Shown here: piece by piece, positions 43,789-52,979 of the stretch
Position numbering within the stretch: position 1 is the first letter of the stretch
How the letters are laid out: every line of letters begins with the position of its first letter
Source of the DNA: Planosporangium sp963837285
GTDB taxonomy: Bacteria; Actinomycetota; Actinomycetes; Mycobacteriales; Micromonosporaceae
Reading direction: 5' to 3'
DNA length: 64,000 bases
NCBI GenBank assembly: GCA_963837285.1
Contig: CAWIMS010000003.1
Span: 620,001-684,000 of the forward strand
Made by a program: the position numbers and the translations under genes
The notes under the pieces: generated by a model
Database searches by the model: none
The model's input: the letters and a program-made list of their open reading frames with translations, nothing else
What the model was told of the DNA's origin: nothing

Positions 43789-44480
43789 GTGGGCTGCGGC
43801 GGCTGGTTGATCCGCTCCTCCAGCCGGTCGAGCCGCTCCACGATCTGTTGCAGGTCGGCGTGCGGCGCCTTGGCCTGGGCGTGCACGTACCCGCTGAGCG
43901 CGGCGGCCACGGCGCGGCGGGCCAGCCGCGGCTCGGCCCCGAGCGAGCGCAGCAGCTGACCGGCCGCGCCGTCCGGCTCGGTGACCAGGCCGAGGACGAG
44001 ATGCTCGCAGCCGATGTAGTTGTGCCCGAGGGCGAGCGCCTCGGTGGCGGTCAGCTCCAGGGCACGGGCGGCGGTCTCGTCGACCCGGCGCGCGCCCACC
44101 TCGCCCGCCGGCTCCGGCACCGGCAGGGCCGCCAGCTGTCGTTTGATCTCGGCGGGCTCGATCTCCAGCGAGCGCAGGACCCGCAGCCCCAGGTTGCCGC
44201 CCTCCTCGACGATGCCGGCCAGTAGATGCTCGGTGCGGACCCGGCCCGTCCCGGCCCGGTCGACGCCGAGCTGGATCGCGGTACGCGCCCGCGTCGTGAA
44301 CTGGGTCAGCCGGTCGAGGGCCTCGCCCAGGTCCAGGTCGAGGCTGGCGGTCTCGCGGATCGCGGACACCCGCCGCACGGCCTGCTGGAGTGCCTGCTGG
44401 CAGACCGCCGACAGCGGGATCGACAGGTCCTTGACGGCGTCTGCCAGCTCATCGGGCAGGTACACATTGATCTTCGGCAT
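43782..44480 (-). CDS. Ribbon-helix-helix/Clp N-terminal domain fusion protein
   Basis: A 232-residue protein. Residues 1-40 look like a ribbon-helix-helix DNA-binding or antitoxin start (MPKINVYLPDELADAVKDLS). Residues 60-200 are two Clp_N repeats (GRVRTEHLLAGIVEEGGNLG and YIGCEHLVLGLVTEPDGAAG), the part of ClpA/ClpC that binds adaptors or substrates; no AAA ATPase domain is present. A C-terminal helix follows (LQQIVERLDRLEERI). It could recruit a DNA-binding protein to Clp protease or act as a regulator responding to Clp clients. No partner gene is adjacent. Role unknown. Confidence 0.82.
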   Translation of the reverse strand: MPKINVYLPDELADAVKDLSIPLSAVCQQALQQAVRRVSAIRETASLDLDLGEALDRLTQFTTRARTAIQLGVDRAGTGRVRTEHLLAGIVEEGGNLGLRVLRSLEIEPAEIKRQLAALPVPEPAGEVGARRVDETAARALELTATEALALGHNYIGCEHLVLGLVTEPDGAAGQLLRSLGAEPRLARRAVAAALSGYVHAQAKAPHADLQQIVERLDRLEERINQPPQPTP

Positions 44481-44534
44481 CGTCGCCCCGTGGGGTTAGC
44501 TGCGGGTTATAACCCGTGTATACCCCCAAACGAA

Positions 44535-44609
44535 GATCGGCACAACTTCCCGGAAGTAGTGGCCTCAGCGTGCCTCGGAGGCCACTACTTCCGGGAAGTT
44601 GTGCCGATC
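44535..44609. repeat. Inverted repeat family B, copy 2
   Basis: Perfect 32-bp arms (44535-44566 and 44578-44609) with an 11-base loop, sharing the core ATCGGCACAACTTCCCGGAA with copy 1 at 40.5 kb. The right arm includes the ArsR stop codon. It lies between two genes on the minus strand, directly after the upstream gene's stop, consistent with a terminator. Confidence 0.88.
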
Positions 44610-44955
44610 ACTGTTCGCGTTGCTCCTTCATGCGGCGTTGACGCTTGCCTCGCGCCAGCTCGGTGGCCAGCGCGTCCAGGTGTGGCGTCCAGAACCGCCG
44701 GAAGGTGTCCAGCCAGGCGTCGGCCTCGCGCAGCGGCTCGGCGTCGACCGCGTACAGCCGCCGGGCGCCGTCTGCCCGCACTTGAGCGAAACCGTTGTCG
44801 CGCAACACTTTCAGGTGCTGGGACACGGCCGGCTGGGTGATGCCGAACTCGTCCTGGATGATCGCGCCGAGGTCCCCCGCGGCTCGCTCCCCGTCGGCGA
44901 GCAGCTCCAGGATCCGGCGCCGGACCGGATCCCCGAGAATGTCGAACGCGTGCAC
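44608..44955 (-). CDS. ArsR-family transcriptional regulator
   Basis: A 115-residue winged-helix protein: FDILGDPVRRRILELLADGE, the recognition helix GITQPAVSQHLKVLRDNGFA and the wing ARRLYAVDAEPLREADAWLD. No metal-binding cysteine cluster (ELCVCDL) is present, so it is of the non-metal type often paired with SRPBCC (AHSA1) genes; here no such gene follows, because the family B hairpin ends the transcript. The GTG at 44955 is the start. A palindromic operator candidate lies in the divergent region with malQ. Confidence 0.87.
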   Translation of the reverse strand: MHAFDILGDPVRRRILELLADGERAAGDLGAIIQDEFGITQPAVSQHLKVLRDNGFAQVRADGARRLYAVDAEPLREADAWLDTFRRFWTPHLDALATELARGKRQRRMKEQREQ

Positions 44956-44977
44956 GGCCCGACTCTAACAGTGCCTG

Positions 44978-44987
44978 CTTATATAAG
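44978..44987. promoter_or_regulatory. Possible ArsR operator (palindrome)
   Basis: The perfect 10-bp palindrome CTTATATAAG lies in the 70-base region between the divergent arsR and malQ genes, in an otherwise AT-rich patch suitable for promoters. Its placement suits autoregulation by the adjacent ArsR protein. Confidence 0.4.
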
Positions 44988-45025
44988 TCGAGATTAAAGC
45001 CTTTACGGGGTGCGAGACTGCGGGG

Positions 45026-47140
45026 ATGACGGCGGACCTGGACGCGACGCTGCGCGAACTCGCTGATGCCTACGGGATCGCGACCGATTTCTGGGACTGG
45101 CGCGGACAGCACCGCGACATCCCCACCGAGACGATCGTGGCGGTGCTCGCCGCGCTGGGTGTCGACGCGTCGAGTCCGGCGTCCGCCGCGTCCGCGCTGG
45201 AGGCCCACCGGCAGGCACCATGGACGCGCGTACTCCCGCACTGCCTCGTCACCCGCCAGGGCACAGCCGCCACGCTGCCGGTACACGTCCGGCACGGCGA
45301 TCCGGTGACGGTGTGGATCGAGTTGGAGAACGGCGAGGTACGCGACAAGCTGCCGCAACTGGAGAACTGGACGCCGCCACGGGAGTGCGACGGGCGGCTG
45401 GTGGGTGAGGCGTCGTTCCAGGTGCCCGACGACCTGCCGCTGGGCTACCACACGGTACGCGCCCGGTCCGGTGACCAGGAGGCCGCGGCACCGCTGATCG
45501 TGACGCCTGGCCGGCTCGGCCTGCCCGGCCGGATCGGTGCCCGCCGCACGTGGGGACTTGCGACGCAGCTCTACAGTGTCCGGTCACGCCGCTCGTGGGG
45601 CGTGGGTGACCTGGCCGACCTCGCCGACCTGGCGGCCTGGTCGTCGGCCGGGCACGGCGCCGGCTTCGTGCTCGTCAACCCGCTGCACGCGGCCGCGCCG
45701 GTCGCGCCGATGGAGCCGTCGCCGTACCTGCCGACCACGCGCCGCTTCGCGAACCCGCTCTACCTTCGCCCGCAGCACATTCCCGAGTTCGGCTACCTCG
45801 ACGACCCGGCGCGCGCCGAGATCGACGCCCTCCAGCAGACCGCACAGCGCACGCTGGAGCGTGTCGACCGCGACACCGCGTGGACCGCCAAGCGGGCGGC
45901 GCTGCGCCTGGTGTACACGGTGCCGCGCAGTACCGGACGCGACGCCGCCTACCAGGCGTACCGGCGGCGCGAGGGCACGGGGCTGGACGACTACGCCACC
46001 TGGTGCGCGCTGGCCGAGGTACACGGGGCGGACTGGCGGCGCTGGCCGGACGGGTTGCGCCACCCGGACTCGCCGCGGGTGCTGGCCTTCCGGGCGGAGC
46101 ACGCGCAGGCCGTCGACTTCCACCGCTGGCTGCAATGGGTACTCGACGAGCAGCTCGGCTCCGTCCAGGCCGCCGCCCGGCGCGCCGGCATGGGCCTCGG
46201 CGTCATCCACGATCTCGCGGTCGGCGTCGATCCCGGCGGCGCCGAGGCGTGGAGCCGGCAGGACGTGTTCGCCCAGGGTGTCACGGTGGGCGCGCCGCCG
46301 GACGCGTTCAACCAGCTCGGCCAGGACTGGTCCCAGCCGCCGTGGCGCCCGGACCGGCTCGCCGAGGACGCGTACGCACCGTTCCGGGCGGTTGTGTCCA
46401 CGGTGCTGCGGCACGCCGGCGGGGTACGCGTCGACCACGTGATGGGCCTGTTCCGGCTGTGGTGGGTGCCCGAGGGCCAGCCGCCCACCGCCGGCACCTA
46501 CGTGCGGTACGACCACGAGGCCCTGGTCGGCATCCTGATGCTGGAAGCACACCGGGCCGGCGCGCTCGTCGTGGGCGAGGACCTGGGCGTGGTCGAGCCG
46601 TGGGTACGCGATTACCTGCGGGAACGGGGAATCCTCGGCACGTCCGTGCTGTGGTTCGAGCGGGACGCCGATGGCGCACCGCTGCCGCCGGAGCAGTGGC
46701 GGGAGTACTGTCTCGCCTCCGTCACCACGCACGACCTGCCGCCGACGGCCGGCTATCTGGCCGGCGACCACGTCCGGCTGCGGGACTCGCTCGGCCTGCT
46801 CACCCGCCCGGTCTCCGACGAGCTCGCCGCCGACGAGGCCAGCCGCGACGTATGGCTCGACGAGCTGCGCCGGCGTGGTGCGCTCGCGCCGGACGCCGGC
46901 GTGGAGGCCAGCGTGTCGGCGCTGCACCGCTGCCTCACCTGGACACCGTGCCGGCTGATCAGCGTCGCGCTCACCGACGCCGTTGGCGACCGCCGCACCC
47001 AGAACCAGCCGGGGACGGTCGACGAGTACCCGAACTGGCGGGTACCCCTCGCCGGTCCCGACGGTCGGCCGCTCCTGCTGGATGAGGCGATGGCGAGCCC
47101 ACGGGCGGCGGCCCTGCTCGCCGTCGTCGACGATGCCTGA
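45026..47140 (+). CDS. malQ: 4-alpha-glucanotransferase (amylomaltase)
   Basis: A 704-residue GH77 enzyme that moves maltosyl/glucan segments between alpha-1,4-glucans in the cytoplasm. An N-terminal extension of about 165 residues with a beta-sandwich is typical of actinobacterial MalQ. Catalytic motifs are present: the nucleophile aspartate in VRVDHVMGLFRLWW (about 468), the acid/base glutamate in VVGEDLGVVE (about 517) and the stabilising aspartate in TTHDLPPTAGY (about 567). It is divergent from the ArsR gene. No maltose transport genes are adjacent, so it probably serves glycogen or maltodextrin turnover. Confidence 0.93.
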   Translation: MTADLDATLRELADAYGIATDFWDWRGQHRDIPTETIVAVLAALGVDASSPASAASALEAHRQAPWTRVLPHCLVTRQGTAATLPVHVRHGDPVTVWIELENGEVRDKLPQLENWTPPRECDGRLVGEASFQVPDDLPLGYHTVRARSGDQEAAAPLIVTPGRLGLPGRIGARRTWGLATQLYSVRSRRSWGVGDLADLADLAAWSSAGHGAGFVLVNPLHAAAPVAPMEPSPYLPTTRRFANPLYLRPQHIPEFGYLDDPARAEIDALQQTAQRTLERVDRDTAWTAKRAALRLVYTVPRSTGRDAAYQAYRRREGTGLDDYATWCALAEVHGADWRRWPDGLRHPDSPRVLAFRAEHAQAVDFHRWLQWVLDEQLGSVQAAARRAGMGLGVIHDLAVGVDPGGAEAWSRQDVFAQGVTVGAPPDAFNQLGQDWSQPPWRPDRLAEDAYAPFRAVVSTVLRHAGGVRVDHVMGLFRLWWVPEGQPPTAGTYVRYDHEALVGILMLEAHRAGALVVGEDLGVVEPWVRDYLRERGILGTSVLWFERDADGAPLPPEQWREYCLASVTTHDLPPTAGYLAGDHVRLRDSLGLLTRPVSDELAADEASRDVWLDELRRRGALAPDAGVEASVSALHRCLTWTPCRLISVALTDAVGDRRTQNQPGTVDEYPNWRVPLAGPDGRPLLLDEAMASPRAAALLAVVDDA

Positions 47141-47315
47141 CCGCGGCTGACCACCGGTCGCCTCCCGCTACACCTGGTGAAGACCTGAGCTTCCCAATGG
47201 CGATTTATCGAATTACCAGTATTGATGATTCGAAAATTGGATACATCATAACGGTCATTATGGTGTACGGACGCATGCGGCGGGACGGTTGAGCGCATTG
47301 CCTACGCTGCCGGAC

Positions 47316-48044
47316 ATGGCAGCCATACCCGCCACAAAGGCTGGGATCTCTGAAGCTGTTCGTCGTGCCCGTCGAAACCCGCACGCCGGAGCGCCACGAA
47401 CGGTCGACCTGTATCAACAGGACTCAACACGGCCCAGGCCGGCGATCGTGTTCGTTCCGGGCGGCCCGTTCCGGAGGCCGTGCTCCCGAGGCCGCGGGAC
47501 TGGCCGGTCGACCAGGCGTACGCGACGAGGGCCGACGAAGCGGGTGTTCGGGCTCATGGTGAACTACGGCTGTACGACCCGACCGCATAGCCGCAGGCTG
47601 CCGAGGAGGTGGCCGCGGCGGTCGAGATGGCGCGCGCCGACCCACGGGTGGACGCCGACCGGGTGGCACTCTGGTTCTTCCCGGTCGCGGCAAGCTGATG
47701 GCCGACTGGCTGACTACTCCACCGGCGTGGCTGCGCTGCGTCGCGGCGTCCTACCCGGTGCTCAGCCCGTTCCCCGGCTGGCCGGTCGACCCGCGGTTCA
47801 GGCCGGCCGAAACGGTCACCGCCGCCGCCGGTCGCCGCCGATCGTGCTGGCCCGGGTCGCCGCGAGCGCCCGGAGATCGCCAACACCGTAGAGGAGTTCG
47901 TCACGGCCGCCCGCGCGTGGGCGAGAGCCTGGAGATCGTCGACGTGCCCAACGGCCGGCACTCGTTCGACGTACTAGACGACATCGACAAGTCCCGCAAG
48001 GCGATCGGCACGCCTTCGACCTGGTGCTCACCGCGCTCGGCTGA
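47316..48044 (+). pseudogene. Alpha/beta hydrolase, heavily degraded
   Basis: Recognisable pieces lie in order but in different frames: MAAIPATKAGIS, AIVFVPGGPF, DWPVDQAYATRADEAGV, EEVAAAVEMARADPRVDADR, DWLTTPPAWLRCVAASYPVL, then PIVLARVAAS, VEEFVTAARAW and LEIVDVPNGRHSFDVLDDID. There are several frameshifts and a nonsense codon (TAG at 47589-47591). The expected nucleophile serine region is damaged. This is a genuine pseudogene of the secreted/cytosolic hydrolase family. Upstream at 47190-47270 is an AT-rich stretch. Confidence 0.78.
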
Positions 48045-48112
48045 ATCCCCGCACGGGCGTGGCGAGCTGGCATCGGCGGTGGGCGGCAGCGCCGCCCACC
48101 GTCCGACAACCG

Positions 48113-48442
48113 TTACATCCCCATCGGGACCAGCTCGAAGACCTCGACGGTGAACCGGCCCTTGCCTTCGGACAGGAACGGGTGGCCGTCGAGCAGCGAC
48201 CGGGCCGCGGCGAGGCTGTCGGCCTCCACGATGGTGTAGCCGTTGAGCTCGCCCGGCGCCGGACTGGTGCCGTCGTCGGCGACCGCGGCCCGCTCACCGA
48301 ACGGCGCGCCGCCGTCGACGAGCGCGGCTCCGACCCGGCCCATCCAGTCCCCCCAGGCCTCCATCTGCTCGGCCGACTCCTCGGGCGTGAACTGGTCCAT
48401 CGGCGTGGCCGGACCCCGGTACAGGTACAGGTACCTGCTCAT
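48113..48442 (-). CDS. DGPF/YCII-related protein
   Basis: A 109-residue YCII-fold protein: RYLYLYRGPATPMDQFTPEE, WMGRVGAALVDGGAPFGERA, GYTIVEADSLAAARSLLDGH and GKGRFTVEVFELVPM. The start at 48442 follows AAGGGGA. YCII/DGPF proteins are small cytoplasmic proteins with a ferredoxin-like fold and no settled reaction. An ECF42-type promoter sits about 50 bases upstream, so it is likely a regulon member of the sigma factor at 2.7-4.0 kb. It is intact, in contrast to the frameshifted DGPF gene there. Confidence 0.8.
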   Translation of the reverse strand: MSRYLYLYRGPATPMDQFTPEESAEQMEAWGDWMGRVGAALVDGGAPFGERAAVADDGTSPAPGELNGYTIVEADSLAAARSLLDGHPFLSEGKGRFTVEVFELVPMGM

Positions 48443-48496
48443 CTGCGTCCCCTTTCGCGGCGCGGTGGGCACGTCCGGTGCGCGCCCTACCCCACC

Positions 48497-48523
48497 GACG
48501 GACGGTCACGCCGGAATTCGACA
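48497..48523 (-). promoter_or_regulatory. ECF42-type promoter of the second DGPF gene
   Basis: On the minus strand TGTCGA (48523-48518) is followed after 17 bases by CGTC (48500-48497), matching the ECF42 pattern TGTCGA/CG[A/T]C and the spacing seen at 4441-4468. A leader of about 45 bases precedes the DGPF start at 48442. Confidence 0.6.
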
Positions 48524-48541
48524 GGTGGGCAGACTGGGGCC

Positions 48542-49104
48542 ATGGCCGACGACCAGATGACGGCGGTACTGCGACGGTTCTTCGCGGCGGTCTCGTTCGA
48601 GGAGGGGGGCCGGCCGGCGTACGCGGCGCTGCACGACCTGTTCCTCACGGCGGAAAGCTGATCATGACCAGCGGCCCGGCGCCCGAGGTCGCGGGCGTGG
48701 CCGAGTTCATCGCGCCACGCCAGCGTGCGGTCGACAGTGGCGAGCTGGCGTGGTTCAGGGAGACGGAGATCGACGGGGTGAGCGCCGCGTTCGGCAACGT
48801 GGCGCACCGGTTGAGCCGGTACCGGAAGGAAGGCCGGCGTGACGGGGTGGACTTCACCGGCCGTGGCATGATCTCGACCCAGTTCGTCCGTACCCCGGCC
48901 GGCTGGCGGATCTCCGTCATGGCCTGGGACGACGAACGGCCCGGGCTGACCTTGCCGGAGGCCGGCCGCCAGGGCAACGGCGTGGCGTGGGACTTCGTAA
49001 TCCGCTGGTCGGGGCCCGGACGGTCGTGTCAGCATCGGGTACACGCGGCCGCCGCGAAGACGGGAGACGACCATGCGCGCAGCTTCCACGTTCCGGACCC
49101 TTGA
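48542..49104 (+). pseudogene. SnoaL/DUF4440-like protein, frameshifted
   Basis: The frame starts MADDQMTAVLRRFFAAVSFE and reads to LFLTAES before a TGA at 48659-48661. From about 48650 the next frame carries the rest: GKLIMTSGPAPEVAGVAEFI, then LAWFRETEIDGVSAAFGNVA, GMISTQFVRTPAGWRISVMA and WDDERPGLTLP. The break is near CACGGCGGAAAGCTG, where one more G would keep the frame. The natural end is near 48970; downstream codons to 49104 run toward the OtrA-like gene. NTF2-like fold of unknown activity. This may be a sequencing error rather than decay. Confidence 0.72.
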
Positions 49105-49127
49105 CCGTCCTACGGTGGAGTCGCGCG

Positions 49128-51110
49128 TTGTCGTTCTTGAACCTCGGGATCGTCGCCCATGTTGACGCTGGCAAGACCAGCCTGACCGAGCGCCTGCTCT
49201 TCGAAGCGGGCATCATCGCCGAGCCCGGTCGCGTCGACGCAGGCACGACCCGCACCGACTCGATGGAGCTGGAGCGCCAGCGCGGCATCACCATCCGCGC
49301 TGCCGTGACCTCCTTCGCGATCGACGATCTGACCGTCAACCTGGTGGACACACCGGGCCACCCGGATTTCATCGCGGAGGTCGAGCGCTCCCTCGCGGTG
49401 CTGGACGCGGCCGTGCTGGTGGTGTCGACCGTCGAGGGGGTGCAGCCGCAGACCGTCGTGATCTGGCGGGCGCTGCGGCGCATCGGTGTGCCCACCGTCC
49501 TGTTCCTCAACAAGGTCGACCGGGCCGGCGCCGACGTCGCCCGGACCATGGCGCAGGCGTGCAACCGGCTCGCGCCGCACCTGGTCATGCTCACCGCCGT
49601 CGCCGGCGAGGGGCGGCGGGACGCGCGGGTACAGGCGCTCCCGCTCGACACCGAGTCCGTGGTCGAGGCGGTCGCCGAGGTCGACGACACGGTACTGGCC
49701 TCGTGGCTGGCCGGGCAGCCGGTACCCCCGGGGAGGCTGCGGCGCGCGGTCCGGGACGGGGTACGCCGGGACGCGCTGACCCCTGTCGTGTGCGGTTCGG
49801 CGATCACCGGCGCCGGGGTACCGGAGCTTCGCCGGGTCCTGGTCGAGCTGGTCCCGCGGGCCGGCGAGGACGACGGTCCGCCGGCCGGCACGGTCTTCGC
49901 CGTCGACCGGGACGAGCGGGGCCGGCGTGCGTGGGTGCGGCTGTGGTCGGGCCAGGTGCGGGTACGCGACCGGATCGCGTTCGTTGAACCCCAGCCGGAA
50001 CGGGGCGCCCAAGCGCAACGGCCGGGACGGATCACCCAGGTCGCGGTCAGCGAGCACGGCGACGTCCACGTGCGCCCGGTGGCCCGTGCCGGCCAGATCG
50101 CGGTACTGCGCGGCACGTCGGCGCGGATCGGCGAGTCCGTCGGGCGCCCGCCGGCCCGGCGTACCCACCGCTTCCCGCCGGCGACCATGCAGGCGCTGGT
50201 CGAGCCGGTCGATCCGACCCAACGCATCGCGCTGTTCGCCGGGCTGGCCGAGCTTGCCGACGAGGACCCGCTGATCGACCTGCGCATCGACGAGAGCGAG
50301 GGCGAGGCGGTGATCAGGCTGCACGGGGAGGTACAGAAGGAGGTCGTCGGGTCGCTGCTGGCGGACCGGTTCGGGGTGAAGGCGCGGTTCTCGCGTACCT
50401 CGACCGCCTGCATCGAGCGGGTCGTCGGCGCCGGGGCGGCCACGGAGCGGATCAAGGAGCGCGGCAACCCGTACCTGGCCGGGATCGGGCTCGCCATCGA
50501 GGCCGCACCCGTCGGGCACGGGATCGGGTTCTCCCCCGGCATCGAGCGGGGGCGGCTGCCGGCGGCGTTCATCGCCGCCACCGAGGAGGGGGTACGGGCC
50601 GGCCTGTGCCAGGGTCCGCACGGCTGGCCGGTCGCCGACCTGACGGTGACGATGACGGCGTCGCAGTACTACCCGCGGCAGAGCAGGCCGCACCAGAAGT
50701 TCGACAAGTCGATCTCGAGTATCGCGGCGGACTTCCGGCACCTCGCCCCGGTCGTGGTGGCCGCGGCGCTGCGGCAGGCCCGGACCCGGGTGTGCCAGCC
50801 GGTGGACCGGTTCGAGCTCGACCTGCCCCGGCCCGCGCACGGTCCGGTGACCGCGCTGCTGGGCCAGTTGGGCGCGCAGATCCTCGACGCCGGGACCGCC
50901 GGCGGGTACGTCCGGCTGACCGGTGACCTGCCGTCGTCGCGGGTGCCGCAGGTCGCCGCCGGGCTGCCCGATCTCACCGGCGGCGAGGGCATCCTGGTGA
51001 GCCGGTTCGACCACTACGCCCCGGTCACCGGCGACGACCCGCCGTCGGTACGCCGGCGCGGACCGGACCCGGGTGACCGGCAGGCGTGGTTCCGCGCCGT
51101 ACCGCGGTGA
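49128..51110 (+). CDS. EF-G-like GTPase of the tetracycline-resistance ribosomal protection family (OtrA-like)
   Basis: A 660-residue translation-type GTPase: G1 NLGIVAHVDAGKTSLTERLL, switch RQRGITIRAAVTSF, G3 NLVDTPGHPDFIAEVERSLA, G4 FLNKVDRAG and the C-terminal EF-G domains. Length and order fit the ribosomal protection proteins (Tet(M), OtrA about 640-665 aa) rather than EF-G (about 700). Such proteins displace tetracycline from the ribosome. A TTG start is used; TACGGTGGAG lies before it. Resistance is a family-based guess, since some members have other ribosomal roles. A strong hairpin follows. Confidence 0.85.
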   Translation: MSFLNLGIVAHVDAGKTSLTERLLFEAGIIAEPGRVDAGTTRTDSMELERQRGITIRAAVTSFAIDDLTVNLVDTPGHPDFIAEVERSLAVLDAAVLVVSTVEGVQPQTVVIWRALRRIGVPTVLFLNKVDRAGADVARTMAQACNRLAPHLVMLTAVAGEGRRDARVQALPLDTESVVEAVAEVDDTVLASWLAGQPVPPGRLRRAVRDGVRRDALTPVVCGSAITGAGVPELRRVLVELVPRAGEDDGPPAGTVFAVDRDERGRRAWVRLWSGQVRVRDRIAFVEPQPERGAQAQRPGRITQVAVSEHGDVHVRPVARAGQIAVLRGTSARIGESVGRPPARRTHRFPPATMQALVEPVDPTQRIALFAGLAELADEDPLIDLRIDESEGEAVIRLHGEVQKEVVGSLLADRFGVKARFSRTSTACIERVVGAGAATERIKERGNPYLAGIGLAIEAAPVGHGIGFSPGIERGRLPAAFIAATEEGVRAGLCQGPHGWPVADLTVTMTASQYYPRQSRPHQKFDKSISSIAADFRHLAPVVVAAALRQARTRVCQPVDRFELDLPRPAHGPVTALLGQLGAQILDAGTAGGYVRLTGDLPSSRVPQVAAGLPDLTGGEGILVSRFDHYAPVTGDDPPSVRRRGPDPGDRQAWFRAVPR

Positions 51111-51126
51111 GCCCGCGCCCGCAGCA

Positions 51127-51165
51127 CCGGGCGGCCGCTGCTCCGGTAGACCAGCGGCCGCCCGG
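51127..51165 (+). terminator. GC-rich terminator hairpin after the OtrA-like gene
   Basis: A perfect 14-bp stem (51127-51140 with 51152-51165) and 11-base loop start 17 bases after the stop of the OtrA-like gene and 39 bases before the Hsp70-like start. No T run. Confidence 0.72.
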
Positions 51166-51203
51166 GCGTCGACCCGGCCCGGACCCGGCTACGATCGCCG
51201 ACG

Positions 51204-52979
51204 ATGACTGCCCCGGACCGGTACCGTCTCGCTGTCGACTTCGGCACCTCGACCACCGTCGCGATGCTGCAATGGCCGGACGGGCGGGTCCGGCCGTTGC
51301 TGTTCGACGGCTCGCCGCTGCTGCCCTCGGCGGTCGTTCTCGGCCTGGACGGGCGGCTGCACACCGGCCGCGATGCGGCACATCTCGGGCGGGGCAACCC
51401 CGAGCGGCTGGAGACGAACCCGAAACGGCGCATCGACGACGGATCCGTGCTGCTGGGCGACGCGGAGATACCGGTACCCGATCTGATCTCGGCGGTGCTG
51501 CGCCGCGTCGCCGTCGAGGCGGGTCAGGTGGCGGGCGCGGTGAGCGACGTGGTCATGACCCACCCAGCCGCGTGGGGTGGCCGGCGGCGGGCGCTCCTGG
51601 TCCACTCCGCCGAACGTGCCGGCCTGGCCCGCCCGAACCTGGTCAGCGAACCGGTCGCGGCGGCGGCGTACTTCGCCCGCCTCGGCGCCGGCATCTGGCC
51701 CGGCGCGGCGATCGTCGTCTACGACCTCGGCGCGGGTACCTGCGACGTCACGGTGCTGCGCCGCCAGCCGTACGGGTTCGACGTCGTGCTCTCCGGCGGG
51801 CTGGGCGAAGTCGGCGGCCTGGACGTCGATGCCGCGATCGTGGCGTTCCTCCAGGCCACGCACGGTCAACTGTGGACGGACACGTCGTCGCGGCGGCAAC
51901 TCGTCGGCGGGTCGAGCCGGATCCCGCTGTGCGCGACCCTGCTCCACGAGGCGCTGGGCGTCGCGCCGATCGTCACCGAACAGCCCGAGCTGGTGGTCGC
52001 CGAGGGCGGCCTGCACGCGACGTCCACCGCTGTTGCGGGACCGGCGTCCCCAGCACCCGCGGCCACGCACGGCCCGACGACGTACGGCCGGCCGGTCGAT
52101 CCGCAGACGCCGACCTCCGGCCTCCCTGCGGGCCTGCCGGTGTCCGGCGCACCGATCACCGGCCTCCCGGTTTCCGGCCTTCCGGTGTCCAGCTCGCCCA
52201 CGTCCGGCCAGCCGGCGTTCGGCCCGCCGATCCCCGGACCGTCGATGGCCGGACCGTCGATGGCCGGACCGTCGATGGCCGGACCACAGCCGTCCAGGCC
52301 ATCAGGCGGCCCGACCCGCCGCCGGTCCGGCCTGCTGGTGATCGCCGCCATCGTGGGCACGCTCCTCGTTCTCGGCGGCGTGCCCGTCGTCACCTACAAG
52401 CTGTTCCACCGGTCGCCTGCGACCTCCGGGTCGGGCGCGAAGCCGGAGCGGAGTTCGGCCGCCACGGTGAAGTACCGCAGCGACCAGTTTCCGCAGCGGC
52501 CGTGCGACAAGGCCGACCTCGGCCCGCTGGGCACGGCGTTCGAGGTCGAGGCCACCACGCCCTTCGAGACGAAGAACGTGAGCACGTTGGTCAACACGTT
52601 CACCTGTACGCACACGCGCAATCACCTAGTCGGCGGGATCCCCACCGACACGATGAGCGCGACGTTCTTCGCGTCGATCTACACCGACCCGACCATGGCC
52701 ACCAACGCGCACAGGACGAACCTGGAGAACGGCAAGCTGGCCGGCAGCCCGGTCCCGGTCGCCGGAGTCGGCAACGACGCGTTCATCTACCGCAGCAACC
52801 AGACCAACCAGCCCAACTATGCCATGTATGTGCTCGACGCGCGGGACGACAACCTGATCTGGGAACTGCGGGTCACCATCACCCGACCGACGGCCTGGTC
52901 CGACCAGGACCTGACCCGCATCAGGGACCAGACCATCGCCGCGGCCAAGGCCACCTTCGGAAAGCTCACCGCACGGTGA
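51204..52979 (+). CDS. Hsp70-like protein lacking ATPase subdomain IIB, with membrane anchor and external domain
   Basis: A 591-residue relative of the Hsp70-like protein at 30.8 kb. The ATPase motifs AVDFGTSTTVAM and VVYDLGAGTCDVTV are present, but at residue 232 the sequence jumps from TDTSSRRQ directly to LVGGSSRIPL. About 80 residues found in the paralog (its subdomain IIB and flanking helix) are missing without loss of frame. A Pro/Ser/Gly linker follows with repeats (GPSMA three times), then a transmembrane helix (about 376-398) and an external domain of about 190 residues with two cysteines. It may be a degenerate or regulatory paralog. Confidence 0.8.
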   Translation: MTAPDRYRLAVDFGTSTTVAMLQWPDGRVRPLLFDGSPLLPSAVVLGLDGRLHTGRDAAHLGRGNPERLETNPKRRIDDGSVLLGDAEIPVPDLISAVLRRVAVEAGQVAGAVSDVVMTHPAAWGGRRRALLVHSAERAGLARPNLVSEPVAAAAYFARLGAGIWPGAAIVVYDLGAGTCDVTVLRRQPYGFDVVLSGGLGEVGGLDVDAAIVAFLQATHGQLWTDTSSRRQLVGGSSRIPLCATLLHEALGVAPIVTEQPELVVAEGGLHATSTAVAGPASPAPAATHGPTTYGRPVDPQTPTSGLPAGLPVSGAPITGLPVSGLPVSSSPTSGQPAFGPPIPGPSMAGPSMAGPSMAGPQPSRPSGGPTRRRSGLLVIAAIVGTLLVLGGVPVVTYKLFHRSPATSGSGAKPERSSAATVKYRSDQFPQRPCDKADLGPLGTAFEVEATTPFETKNVSTLVNTFTCTHTRNHLVGGIPTDTMSATFFASIYTDPTMATNAHRTNLENGKLAGSPVPVAGVGNDAFIYRSNQTNQPNYAMYVLDARDDNLIWELRVTITRPTAWSDQDLTRIRDQTIAAAKATFGKLTAR

